A DNA stretch of 64,000 nt from Streptococcus sp. 29892. Its GTDB lineage: Bacteria > Bacillota > Bacilli > Lactobacillales > Streptococcaceae. The position numbers and the translations under genes were made by a program. The first letter of the stretch is position 1, and each line of letters starts with the position of its first letter. The stretch spans positions 834,001 to 898,000 of the forward strand of contig NZ_CP118734.1 in assembly GCF_032594935.1 (NCBI RefSeq), in the 5' to 3' direction. This document shows, piece by piece, positions 27,461 to 35,439 of the stretch. The notes below the pieces were generated by a model, which did no database searches, was not told where the DNA came from, and saw nothing but the letters and a program-made list of their open reading frames with translations.

Positions 27461-28810
27461 ATGAAACTAGCCAAAAAACAATTCCTCATCGTAACTCTAA
27501 TGGTCAGCCTGACCTCACTTATCTTGCTTGGTCTACTCTACCATGCCATGCCTATCTATTACAATCAGGCCAAGAAAGACCAGCTCAAGCAGGAATATAA
27601 CCAAGTTCTTAGTACCCTAGAGGGTCAGGATCAGGCAAGTATTCTCGCCAGTTTGAACGCCTACGACCAAGATTCCCCCGACCTACTTTTGACCCTCCAT
27701 TCTGCCGATCAGGAGATTATCTATCCTTCGCAGGAAGAGAGCAGTCAGGAGCGAGGAAGTAGTTATCTGGAGCAAGGCCAGTACGATGAGATTGGCTCTT
27801 GGTCGGCTCTTGTCACTACAAAAGAAGGCAAGGAGTTAGTTCTCACAGCCGAATATGGCTTCTATACCCTATCAGGAGTCAGTCAAACTCTCTTGACCTT
27901 CTATCCCTTTGTGCTCCTCTTGATTATTGCCCTATCCGTGACCTCGGCCTTTATTTATAGCCGCTTCTCAACTCGTAGGATTACCCATCTCTCTGTGACG
28001 ACACGGCAAATGCAAAGTTTACAAGCAGGTCTGGTCTGTCAAGTGACGGGGCGTGATGAGATTGCTACTTTGGCTCAGGACATTAACCATCTTTATGGAA
28101 AATTGCAGAGCAGCATAGAAGAGTTGCGGGAAGAAAACGAGCGTAGCCTGGTGCGTGAGAAGGAGAAATCTGACTTTCTCCGTATGACCTCACATGAACT
28201 CAAAACGCCCATTGCCAGCATGACCGGTCTGGTCGAGGGCATGCTTTATAATGTCGGGGAGTTCAAGGACCATCAGACCTACCTAGCTAAGTGTCGTGAT
28301 ATCCTAGCTGAGCAAGCAGCCCTCGTTCAGTCTATCTTAGAAGCTACCACAGTGGATATGGCTATAAAAAACAAGGGAGAAGAAATAGCCCTTCACAGCC
28401 TGCTTAAAGAAATCCTACCTTCCTATGTTGACTGGGCATTGTTAGAAGGCTATCCGTTTCAAACTGACTTGGAAGAAGTCTTTATTCATGGGAATCCGAT
28501 CTATCTAACCAAGGCTCTAAAAAATATCCTGGACAATGCCTTTCGTTATACCAGCCCACAGGCAAGCATCAAACTCAAACTCCAGGCCAATCAGCTTTTG
28601 ATAGATAATCAGGTTTCTCATTTGCTCAGCCAGGAAGAACTTGACCAAGTCTTCCAGCCTTTCTACCGACCAGATTACAGTCGTAGCAAGGAGGACGGAG
28701 GGACAGGTATTGGACTCTACCTGGTCAAGCAGATTTTGGACAGTCACCAGTTTTCTTATGAATTTTTCCCGCTTGATCATCATACCATGCGGTTCGTCAT
28801 TCGGTTTTAA
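27461..28810 (+). CDS. Sensor histidine kinase
   Basis: A 449-residue membrane kinase. Transmembrane segments lie at about 8-30 and 146-168, enclosing an extracellular sensor of about 115 residues rich in Q and S. Then come a HAMP-like linker, the HisKA box FLRMTSHELKTP (H245), a short N box (NILDNAFRYTSP, about 362) and the G box GGTGIGLYLVKQ. The start at 27461 (MKLAKKQ) follows the regulator stop directly; the longer frame from 27431 would run inside the regulator gene. The partner is the regulator at 26812. The signal is unknown, possibly envelope or peptide stress given the divergent membrane proteases. Confidence 0.92.
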   Translation: MKLAKKQFLIVTLMVSLTSLILLGLLYHAMPIYYNQAKKDQLKQEYNQVLSTLEGQDQASILASLNAYDQDSPDLLLTLHSADQEIIYPSQEESSQERGSSYLEQGQYDEIGSWSALVTTKEGKELVLTAEYGFYTLSGVSQTLLTFYPFVLLLIIALSVTSAFIYSRFSTRRITHLSVTTRQMQSLQAGLVCQVTGRDEIATLAQDINHLYGKLQSSIEELREENERSLVREKEKSDFLRMTSHELKTPIASMTGLVEGMLYNVGEFKDHQTYLAKCRDILAEQAALVQSILEATTVDMAIKNKGEEIALHSLLKEILPSYVDWALLEGYPFQTDLEEVFIHGNPIYLTKALKNILDNAFRYTSPQASIKLKLQANQLLIDNQVSHLLSQEELDQVFQPFYRPDYSRSKEDGGTGIGLYLVKQILDSHQFSYEFFPLDHHTMRFVIRF

Positions 28811-28814
28811 GACA

Positions 28815-28846
28815 TGAAATCCCTTATTTTTCAAGGGATTTTTTGT
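28815..28846 (+). terminator. Terminator after the sensor kinase
   Basis: AAATCCCTT and AAGGGATTT enclose a T-rich loop and are followed by TTTTG. Confidence 0.75.
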
Positions 28847-28919
28847 TATCCGTAGCAGAATTGTGCCAAAAATTTTCTTTTTTGATAGACTAGGGTTGAA
28901 AAAACAAAAGGAGTATCTT

Positions 28920-30236
28920 ATGGAACAATTTGATTTGTTAGTTATCGGTTTTGGTAAGGCTGGAAAGACCTTAGCAGGAAAGCTTTCTGCAGCTGGTAAA
29001 AAGGTAGCTTTGGTTGAGGAAAATCCTGCCATGTTTGGTGGCACCTGTATCAATATCGGCTGTATTCCAACCAAGACCCTCTTGGTAGCAGCGGATAAAA
29101 ACTGGACCTTTGAGCAGGTCATGGAGCAAAAAGAAACCATCACCACTCGTCTTCGCAACAAAAACGAAGCAGTCTTGAAAGGCAGTGGAGCTCATCTCTA
29201 TCAAGGTCACGCGCGTTTTGTGGCTGACAAGGTTGTGGAGGTAGTTGCCGGAGAAGAAAGCCTTCAGTTAACTGCTGAAACTGTTATCATTAACACAGGT
29301 GCCAAGTCGCGTGTTCTTCCAATTCCTGGCTTGTTGGATACGCCAAACGTTTATGACAGTACTGGCATTCAGAATTTGGAGGTTCGTCCTGACAAGCTGG
29401 CAATTATCGGCGGAGGCAACATCGGACTGGAATTTGCTGGTCTTTATAGCAAACTCGGCAGTCAGGTGACAGTATATGAAGCCAGCTCTGCTATTTTACC
29501 AAGAGAAGAGGAAGTGGTTTCCAAGCTAGCTAAGGAGTATATGGAAGAAGCTGGCGTGACCTTCGTATTGGGTGCGAAAATCGAGCAAGTGGCTGCAGCA
29601 GGAGAGCAGGTTGCCCTGACGGTTAATGGAGAAACGGCAGTCTTTGATGCTGTCCTCTATGCGACAGGTCGTGTGCCAAACACTGCTGATCTGGGCTTGG
29701 AAAATACGGCGATTGAGCTTTTGGAAAATGGCGCTGTTAAGGTGGATGACTACTGCGAAACCACAGTTCCAGGTGTCTATGCAGTGGGCGATGTCAATGG
29801 TGGCCCACAATTCACTTACACATCCCTAGACGACTTCCGTATCGTTTTCGGTAAGTTGACTGGAACTGGAACTTACAGCTTGAGCCAACGTAAGTCAATC
29901 CCAACCAGCGTCTTCATTACGCCTGTACTTTCTCGTGTTGGTCTGACCGAGAAGGAAGCCAAAGAAGCGGGTTACGACTACATTGCCAATGAATTGCCTG
30001 TTGCCAATATGCCACGCGCCCATGTCAACAACGACCTCAAGGGTATTTTCAAGGTTATCGTGGATAAGGAAAGTAAGCTGGTTCTGGGTGCGACTCTCTT
30101 TGGTCGCAATTCTGAGGAGCTGATTAACTTGATTGCTATGGCCATTGATAATAAAATCCCTTATACCTACTTCAAGACTCAAATCTTCACCCATCCGACT
30201 ATGGCTGAGAATTTGAATGATGTCTTTAATTTTTAA
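28920..30236 (+). CDS. RclA-like pyridine nucleotide-disulfide oxidoreductase
   Basis: Flavoprotein of 438 residues. An N-terminal FAD loop (VIGFGKAGKTLA) leads to the redox-active pair CINIGC (C43, C48). An NAD(P)-binding loop GGGNIGLEFAGLYSKLG lies near 160, AVGDVNGG near 290, and the dimerisation domain has the late H..P motif FTHPTMAE. Length and motifs fit the RclA / mercuric-reductase-like group rather than true lipoamide dehydrogenases, and no dehydrogenase complex genes are nearby. RclA reduces copper and protects against reactive chlorine; a similar oxidative-stress role is inferred. AAAGGAG precedes the ATG at 28920, and the longer frame from 28863 is not needed. Confidence 0.85.
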   Translation: MEQFDLLVIGFGKAGKTLAGKLSAAGKKVALVEENPAMFGGTCINIGCIPTKTLLVAADKNWTFEQVMEQKETITTRLRNKNEAVLKGSGAHLYQGHARFVADKVVEVVAGEESLQLTAETVIINTGAKSRVLPIPGLLDTPNVYDSTGIQNLEVRPDKLAIIGGGNIGLEFAGLYSKLGSQVTVYEASSAILPREEEVVSKLAKEYMEEAGVTFVLGAKIEQVAAAGEQVALTVNGETAVFDAVLYATGRVPNTADLGLENTAIELLENGAVKVDDYCETTVPGVYAVGDVNGGPQFTYTSLDDFRIVFGKLTGTGTYSLSQRKSIPTSVFITPVLSRVGLTEKEAKEAGYDYIANELPVANMPRAHVNNDLKGIFKVIVDKESKLVLGATLFGRNSEELINLIAMAIDNKIPYTYFKTQIFTHPTMAENLNDVFNF

Positions 30237-30241
30237 TAGTG

Positions 30242-30272
30242 TAATAACCGTCCGAAAGGGCGGTTTTTCTTC
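30242..30272 (+). terminator. Terminator after the RclA-like gene
   Basis: AACCGTCC-GAAA-GGGCGGTT with one G-T pair, followed by TTT. Confidence 0.75.
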
Positions 30273-30312
30273 TTCCATGTTACAATAAGGTATCAACCAT
30301 TGGAGGTTTTAT

Positions 30313-30927
30313 ATGAAATGGAATAAAAAACTAGCACTTAGTGCTGTCTTAGTCGCAAGTTTGTTTACTTTGTCAGCCTGTCAGTCGATTTCAAATTGGT
30401 GGAAAAATACCAAGGAAGAATGGATTGGTTTGGAAATGACAGTTCGGACATTTGATGAAAATTCTCAGTTAATCGATGAGATGTCTGGTAAGTCCCTATC
30501 GATTTCGCGGAATGAGGAGTTTGACTCCGTGGATGCCGAAGGCTATTCCAATGCGGATTCGTCTGTTTTGAAGGTGACACTTGGTAATTATGAAATTGAC
30601 CATGTTGGTTCGTCTTTGATTGCTGCAGAAGAAGGCTTGGAGGATTTATTTGCCAAGTATCAATCTTCTGTAGATATGGTCAACTATGATCCATCTATTC
30701 CCATTGTTAATCGGATGGTTTCTAGCCTGAAAAATGATTTTACAGGTAAAGCAAAGGTTGTTTTAATTCGTTCGCAAAACGGAACTCCTCTTGCGACCTA
30801 TGCTGGTGATAAGGTGTCCCTCTATGCTTCTGATGCGCCTAAGACTTCTGAACTCTTAATTGACGGCAAGCGTTTGATTATTTACCGCTGTGACTATACG
30901 ATTTATGACAGAGAATTGTTGGAGTAA
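30313..30927 (+). CDS. DUF5052-type lipoprotein
   Basis: A 204-residue predicted lipoprotein. A basic start and hydrophobic stretch lead to the lipobox LSAC (C23), then WWKNTKEEWIGL and a globular beta-rich domain. The extracellular product would be tethered to the outer face of the membrane. The conserved streptococcal family is annotated as DUF5052; function unknown. TTGGAGG precedes the ATG. The GNAT gene begins 3 nt after its stop, so both are in one operon with the repair gene that follows. Confidence 0.8.
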   Translation: MKWNKKLALSAVLVASLFTLSACQSISNWWKNTKEEWIGLEMTVRTFDENSQLIDEMSGKSLSISRNEEFDSVDAEGYSNADSSVLKVTLGNYEIDHVGSSLIAAEEGLEDLFAKYQSSVDMVNYDPSIPIVNRMVSSLKNDFTGKAKVVLIRSQNGTPLATYAGDKVSLYASDAPKTSELLIDGKRLIIYRCDYTIYDRELLE

Positions 30928-30929
30928 AA

Positions 30930-31439
30930 ATGATACACATTCGGTCAGTTAAGATAGAGGATGCTGCAGATTTGGTGGCTATCTACGCTCCTTATGTTGA
31001 AGGTACCGCCATTACTTTTGAAACAGAAGTGCCGACTGTGGCGGACTTTGCCGGTCGTATTGAAAAGACTTTGGAGAAATTTCCCTATCTAGTCGCTGAA
31101 GAAGATGGGCGAGTTGTGGGCTATGCTTATGCATCGACCTACTATGCCCGTGCTGCTTACGATTGGACAGTTGAATTGTCTGTTTATGTCAGTAAATTGG
31201 CACGTGGAAAAGGGATCGGAAGTCTTTTATATGATGCCTTGGAAGAAGACTTGACGGCGCGTGGCTTTAAAAACTTTTTAGCCTGTATTGCTCTTCCTAA
31301 TCCAGCCTCGCTTTCACTCCATGAGAAGAGAGGGTATGAACAGGTAGCACATTTCAAAAATGTTGGTTATAAATTTGATACATGGCACGATATTGTCTGG
31401 CTTCAAAAATCTTTGGTTGGTGAAATGGATGAAAATTGA
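30930..31439 (+). CDS. GNAT-family N-acetyltransferase (phosphinothricin acetyltransferase-like)
   Basis: A 169-residue acetyl-CoA-dependent transferase. The fold is recognised from IRSVKIEDAADLVAIYAPY at the start, ITFETEVPT, the acetyl-CoA loop ARGKGIGSLLYDAL (about residue 92) and the late NPASLSLHEKRGYEQV. This order is that of the Pat/Bar subgroup, whose natural substrates include amino acids such as methionine sulfoximine; the substrate here cannot be read from sequence. It starts 3 nt after the lipoprotein stop and overlaps the next gene by 11 nt. Confidence 0.88.
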   Translation: MIHIRSVKIEDAADLVAIYAPYVEGTAITFETEVPTVADFAGRIEKTLEKFPYLVAEEDGRVVGYAYASTYYARAAYDWTVELSVYVSKLARGKGIGSLLYDALEEDLTARGFKNFLACIALPNPASLSLHEKRGYEQVAHFKNVGYKFDTWHDIVWLQKSLVGEMDEN

Positions 31440-32082
31440 AGAATTAGAGAAACGGCTCAATGCTGTGGCAGACGCTAGTCAAGCCCAGCCTATGAAAGCT
31501 TATATGAAAAATAACTTTGAATTCTTGGGTGTACGAACACCTGACCGCCGAAAAGTTGCCAAGCAGTTTTTCAAAGATTTCAAGGCACAGGGAATTGACT
31601 GGGATTTTGTGGAGGCTTGTTGGGAAAAGCATTATCGTGAGTTTCAGTATATCGCCATTGATTACCTGGTTACTAAGAAAAAAGACCTGGTTTTAACTGA
31701 TTTACCACGCTTGAAAAAATTAGCCCAGACCAAGTCTTGGTGGGATAGTATTGACGGTCTTGATAAATTAGTAGGCAAGATTGTAGTGGACAATTCAGAG
31801 GCCGAGCAGACCATTTTAGAATGGAGCCTCGATGATGATTTCTGGTTGAGGCGAATTGCCATTGACCACCAACTTTTACAAAAAGAAAAGACAGATACAG
31901 AACTACTTGAGAAGATTCTCGTTAACAATCTCAATCAGACAGAATTTTTCATCAATAAGGCAATTGGCTGGAGTTTGCGGGATTATTCCAAGACCACTCC
32001 TGACTGGGTGCGGGATTTTCTTGATAAATATAGTTCTCAAATGGCAGGTCTATCCATTCGTGAAGCCAGTAAGTACATTTAG
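31429..32082 (+). CDS. AlkD-like DNA alkylation repair protein
   Basis: A 217-residue all-helical HEAT-repeat protein of the AlkD DNA glycosylase family, which removes bulky or charged alkylated bases without flipping them. Recognised by NNFEFLGVRTPDRRKVAK near residue 29, WEKHYREFQYIAIDYL and the key tryptophan/aspartate segment SWWDSIDGLD near 102. The tail WSLRDYSKTTPDWVRDFL is also typical. The start at 31429 (MKIEELEKRL) overlaps the GNAT stop by 11 nt; an upstream-extended frame would lie inside the GNAT gene. Confidence 0.9.
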   Translation: MKIEELEKRLNAVADASQAQPMKAYMKNNFEFLGVRTPDRRKVAKQFFKDFKAQGIDWDFVEACWEKHYREFQYIAIDYLVTKKKDLVLTDLPRLKKLAQTKSWWDSIDGLDKLVGKIVVDNSEAEQTILEWSLDDDFWLRRIAIDHQLLQKEKTDTELLEKILVNNLNQTEFFINKAIGWSLRDYSKTTPDWVRDFLDKYSSQMAGLSIREASKYI

Positions 32083-32090
32083 GAGTGGAT

Positions 32091-32378
32091 ATGTCTAAAG
32101 TATATGAATTTGAAGCAATTATCCACCCTGTTCCAGATAAGGGAGGAGCCTATGTCATCTTTCCTTATGATATTCGAGAGGAATTTGGCAAAGGCAGAGT
32201 AAAAGTCCATGCGACTTTTGATGAACATCCTTATGATGGTTCAATCGTAAATATGGGAGTTTGTGATACAGAAGGGAATATCTGCTATATTATCGGAATT
32301 CAGAAGGCTATTCGAGCTGTCATAGGTAAACAGGCTGGTGATAGAGTACAAGTGACTATTCAAGAACGAATGGACTAA
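32091..32378 (+). CDS. DUF1905 domain protein
   Basis: A 95-residue small beta-barrel protein: YEFEAIIHPVPDKGGAYVIF, then FGKGRVKVHATFD and VIGKQAGDRVQVTIQER. These features define the DUF1905 family, often found fused or next to repair or stress proteins; function unknown. The ribosome-binding site AGGAG at 32081 lies 5 nt before the ATG chosen. It starts 8 nt after the AlkD-like gene and is the last gene of that operon. Confidence 0.85.
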   Translation: MSKVYEFEAIIHPVPDKGGAYVIFPYDIREEFGKGRVKVHATFDEHPYDGSIVNMGVCDTEGNICYIIGIQKAIRAVIGKQAGDRVQVTIQERMD

Positions 32379-32384
32379 TCAGGC

Positions 32385-32412
32385 TTGCAAATCCTTGAGA
32401 TTATGGTAGAAT
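32385..32412 (+). promoter_or_regulatory. Promoter of the asd RNA
   Basis: TTGCAA and TAGAAT are separated by 16 bp; the expected start point is about 32419. Confidence 0.6.
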
Positions 32413-32418
32413 AGTTAC

Positions 32419-32570
32419 ATGCGATGAGCCGAGTAGTGACTTTGTCACATTCGACGCTAGGGAGGTCTTCATTAGATTGAAACGCAGGAGCGGACCTTGG
32501 TTAGATGCTGTGAACCTTCTAACCTCATCGGAAACGATGCCCTTGCCCACCTTTTAGGTGGGCTTTTTTT
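32419..32570 (+). ncRNA. asd RNA motif (structured small RNA upstream of asd)
   Basis: A non-coding structured stretch between a promoter at 32385-32412 and a terminator (GCCCACC at 32545, loop TTTTA, GGTGGGC, then seven T). GTGAC/GTCAC and other paired elements are visible, for example GCGATGAG near the start with CTCATCG near 32525, closing the whole structure. Position and size match the asd RNA motif described in lactic acid bacteria ahead of the aspartate-semialdehyde dehydrogenase gene, which is thought to act as a separate small RNA rather than a riboswitch. The full terminator, with about 95 nt to the asd start, supports a separate transcript. Confidence 0.8.
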
Positions 32571-32665
32571 GAATTCCAGACTTTTCATTTTATAAAATTA
32601 TGGTATAATTATGAAATAACAAATTTTTAGAAAATTTTGAAGAATTGATCTAAAGGAGATTTTTT

Positions 32666-33742
32666 ATGGCTTATGTAGTAGCTGTTGTTGGTGCGACTGG
32701 TGCAGTTGGTGCCCAAATGATTAAAATGTTGGAAGAGTCAACTTTACCAATCGAGAAAGTACGTTTCTTGGCATCTGCTCGTTCAGCAGGTAAGACCTTG
32801 CAGTTCAAGGGACAGGATATTGTCATTGAAGAAACAACAGAGACAGCTTTTGAAGGAGTGGATATTGCCCTCTTCTCAGCTGGTGGATCTACATCTGCCA
32901 AGTACGCTCCTTATGCTGTGAAAGCTGGTGCAGTTGTCGTTGATAACACATCATATTTCCGTCAAAATCCAGATGTTCCCTTGGTTGTTCCTGAGGTAAA
33001 TGCTCACGCATTAGATGCCCACAATGGTATCATTGCTTGTCCTAACTGTTCAACTATTCAGATGATGGTTGCTTTGGAGCCTGTTCGTCAGAAATGGGGC
33101 TTGGAGAGGATTATCGTATCTACTTATCAGGCAGTTTCTGGTGCAGGTATGGGAGCAATCTTAGAAACTCAAGCTCAATTGCGTGCTGTTTTGAATGACG
33201 GTGTGGAGCCAAAAGCGGTAGAAGCGAATATTCTTCCTTCTGGTGGTGATAAGAAACACTATCCAATCGGCTTTAACGCAATTCCTCAAATCGACCTCTT
33301 CACTGAAAATGACTACACCTACGAAGAGATGAAGATGACTAAGGAAACCAAGAAAATCATGGAAGATGACAGCATTGCCGTTTCTGCAACCTGTGTCCGT
33401 ATTCCAGTATTATCTGCTCACTCTGAGTCTGTCTACATCGAAACCAAAGAAATTGCTCCAATTGATGAGGTAAAAGCAGCAATTGCTGCCTTCCCAGGTG
33501 CAGTTTTGGAAGATGATGTGGCTAATCAAGTCTATCCGCAAGCTATTAATGCAGTTGGAAGCCGTGATACTTTCGTGGGTCGTATCCGTAAGGATTTGGA
33601 TAAGGAAAACGGTATTCACATGTGGGTTGTTTCTGACAACTTGCTCAAGGGTGCAGCGTGGAACTCAGTTCAAATCGCTGAAACTCTCCATGAACGTGGA
33701 TTGGTTCGTCCAACTGCAGAATTGAAATTTGAATTGAAATAA
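32666..33742 (+). CDS. asd: Aspartate-semialdehyde dehydrogenase
   Basis: Reduces aspartyl-4-phosphate to aspartate semialdehyde with NADPH, the branch point to threonine, methionine and diaminopimelate/lysine. The protein has 358 residues. The NADP loop [12 protein letters not shown] is at 8-19; the active-site cysteine C128 is in [22 protein letters not shown] near 191 and HSESVYIE near 252 carry the substrate-binding Arg/His segments. AAAGGAG precedes the ATG. It is followed after 65 nt by dapA, with a hairpin between. Confidence 0.96.
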   Translation: MAYVVAVVGATGAVGAQMIKMLEESTLPIEKVRFLASARSAGKTLQFKGQDIVIEETTETAFEGVDIALFSAGGSTSAKYAPYAVKAGAVVVDNTSYFRQNPDVPLVVPEVNAHALDAHNGIIACPNCSTIQMMVALEPVRQKWGLERIIVSTYQAVSGAGMGAILETQAQLRAVLNDGVEPKAVEANILPSGGDKKHYPIGFNAIPQIDLFTENDYTYEEMKMTKETKKIMEDDSIAVSATCVRIPVLSAHSESVYIETKEIAPIDEVKAAIAAFPGAVLEDDVANQVYPQAINAVGSRDTFVGRIRKDLDKENGIHMWVVSDNLLKGAAWNSVQIAETLHERGLVRPTAELKFELK

Positions 33743-33762
33743 GTTTGAGAACTTAGAAAACA

Positions 33763-33785
33763 AAGGCTGGTTTCAGCCTTTTTTG
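33763..33785 (+). terminator. Terminator-like hairpin between asd and dapA
   Basis: AAGGCTG-GTTT-CAGCCTT followed by TTTT. It may lower dapA expression relative to asd. The dapA start is about 23 nt beyond it and no separate promoter is obvious. Confidence 0.65.
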
Positions 33786-33807
33786 GCAAGAGAAAGAGAG
33801 AAAATCT

Positions 33808-34743
33808 ATGTCTATTCAAGATTTACGCGATGTAAAAATCATTACAGCCATGATTACACCCTTTAAGGAAGATGGGGCAATTAACTATGATGTTTTGCCA
33901 GAATTGGTTGAGCATTTGTTGGCTCATCATACGGAAGGGATTTTGTTGGCAGGAACAACTGCCGAAAGTCCAACCCTGACACACGCAGAAGAGTTAGAAT
34001 TATTTGCGGCGGTACAAAATATTGTCGATGGACGCGTGCCTTTGATTGCTGGTATCGGTACCAATGATACCCGTGACTCCATCGAGTTTGCCAAGGAAGT
34101 AGCGGCTTTCGGTGGCTTTGCTGCTGGACTTGCTATTGTGCCGTATTACAATAAGCCTTCACAAGAAGGTATGTACCAACACTTCAAGGCTATCGCGGAT
34201 GCTTCTGATTTGCCAATCATTATCTACAATATCCCAGGTCGTGTTGTCGTTGAAATGACGCCTGAAACCATGTTGCGTTTAGCGGAACATCCAAATATTA
34301 TCGGTGTTAAAGAGTGTACCAGCCTTGCTAACATGGCTTACTTGATTGAGAATAAGCCGGAGGATTTCTTAATTTATACTGGTGAAGACGGCGATGCCTT
34401 CCATGCTATGAACTTGGGTGCAGATGGTGTAATCTCAGTCGCTTCCCATACCAATGGCGATGAAATGTATGAGATGTTTACTGCCATTGAGCAGCAAGAT
34501 ATCCGAACAGCAGCAGCCATTCAACGCAAGTTTATTCCGAAAGTTAATGCTCTATTCTCCTATCCTAGTCCTGCACCAGTCAAGGCAGTTCTCAATTACA
34601 TGGGATTTGAAGTTGGACCACTCCGCTTACCATTGGTACCTTGTCCAGAAGAAGATGCAAAACGCATTATCAAAGTCGTAGTTGACGGCGACTACGAAGC
34701 AACCAAAGCAACTGTGACAGGAGTTGTAAGACCGGATTATTAA
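33808..34743 (+). CDS. dapA: 4-hydroxy-tetrahydrodipicolinate synthase
   Basis: Condenses aspartate semialdehyde with pyruvate, the first committed step to diaminopimelate and lysine, needed for the lysine in the streptococcal cell-wall peptide. A 311-residue TIM-barrel protein with GTTAESPTL near 50, [17 protein letters not shown] near 113, IYNIPGRVV near 140 and the Schiff-base lysine in GVKECTS near 168. GAGAGA precedes the ATG. The gene is followed by a long tandem-repeat region and has no terminator of its own for about 600 nt. Confidence 0.96.
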   Translation: MSIQDLRDVKIITAMITPFKEDGAINYDVLPELVEHLLAHHTEGILLAGTTAESPTLTHAEELELFAAVQNIVDGRVPLIAGIGTNDTRDSIEFAKEVAAFGGFAAGLAIVPYYNKPSQEGMYQHFKAIADASDLPIIIYNIPGRVVVEMTPETMLRLAEHPNIIGVKECTSLANMAYLIENKPEDFLIYTGEDGDAFHAMNLGADGVISVASHTNGDEMYEMFTAIEQQDIRTAAAIQRKFIPKVNALFSYPSPAPVKAVLNYMGFEVGPLRLPLVPCPEEDAKRIIKVVVDGDYEATKATVTGVVRPDY

Positions 34744-35439
34744 AAATGTCTGGGGGAGTGAAACAGTTCGGGGAACTGTTTCAGCTGGTCACCAAGAAAT
34801 ACGAAAGTGACCATAGAAGACCCGAGCCTAGAAACTGGAAAGCGAGGATAGTCTACGGATAGACTGTTTTAACGCGAGCTCGAAAATACGAAAGCGAGGC
34901 TTGTTCGGGGGACACGAATAGTCCAGCGGAGTGAAACAGTTCGGTGGATACGAATATTCCGGTGGACTATTCGTACCTGAGCCTGCAAACCAAAAAGCGA
35001 AGTATATCAGCTGGTCACCAAGAAATACGAAAGTGACCACGGAAGACCTGAGCTTGAAAATAAAAAAGCGAAGTATATCAGCTGGTCACCAAGAAATACG
35101 AAAGTGACCACGGAAGACCTGAGCCTGCAAACCAAAAAGCGAAGTATATCAGCTGGTCACCAAGAAATACGAAAGTGACCACGGAAGACCTGAGCCTGCA
35201 AACCAAAAAGCGAAGTATATCAGCTGGTCACCAAGAAATACGAAAGTGACCATAGAAGACCCGAGCCTATAAACTCAAATGTGAGGCCATCCAGGGCATT
35301 AACTGCCATTTTCGACCTTTTATTTAAATTTATTCAAGCACATCATAAAATAGGTGTGCTTTTTTGTTTGGATGTGTAAACCTTTTCAATAAGAATTTGT
35401 CTTGTCAATGCTATAATGGAGGAGAAGGGAGGAAGCGGG
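34744..35439. repeat. 71-bp tandem repeats and related inverted repeats after dapA
   Basis: Four consecutive copies of a 71-bp unit are aligned on CTGGTCACCAAGAAATACG at 35011, 35082, 35153 and 35224; a fifth, diverged copy is at 34785. Every unit contains the hairpin GGTCAC/GTGACC with loop CAAGAAATACGAAA. The stretch between the first and second copies holds further inverted repeats: GAAACAGTTC/GAACTGTTTC at 34759-34782, and ACGAATAGTCC near 34915 with GGACTATTCGT near 34972. No gene is credible here. A terminator (AGCACA/TGTGCT plus T run, about 35336-35368) closes the region and a promoter-like TATAAT lies at about 35411. It resembles a species-specific intergenic repeat family rather than any element I can name. 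Confidence 0.85.

Noticed and set aside
28517..29161. A 214-codon minus-strand frame across the kinase end and the RclA-like gene
   Set aside because: It is antisense to two well-supported genes and to the terminator between them, and shows no family features.
34828..35040. Reading frame of 70 codons on the minus strand inside the repeat region
   Set aside because: It lies wholly in repetitive DNA, has no ribosome-binding site and its composition reflects the repeats.
34744..35300. The 71-bp repeats as a possible CRISPR array
   Set aside because: Units are contiguous with no unique spacers, and no cas gene is in the window.
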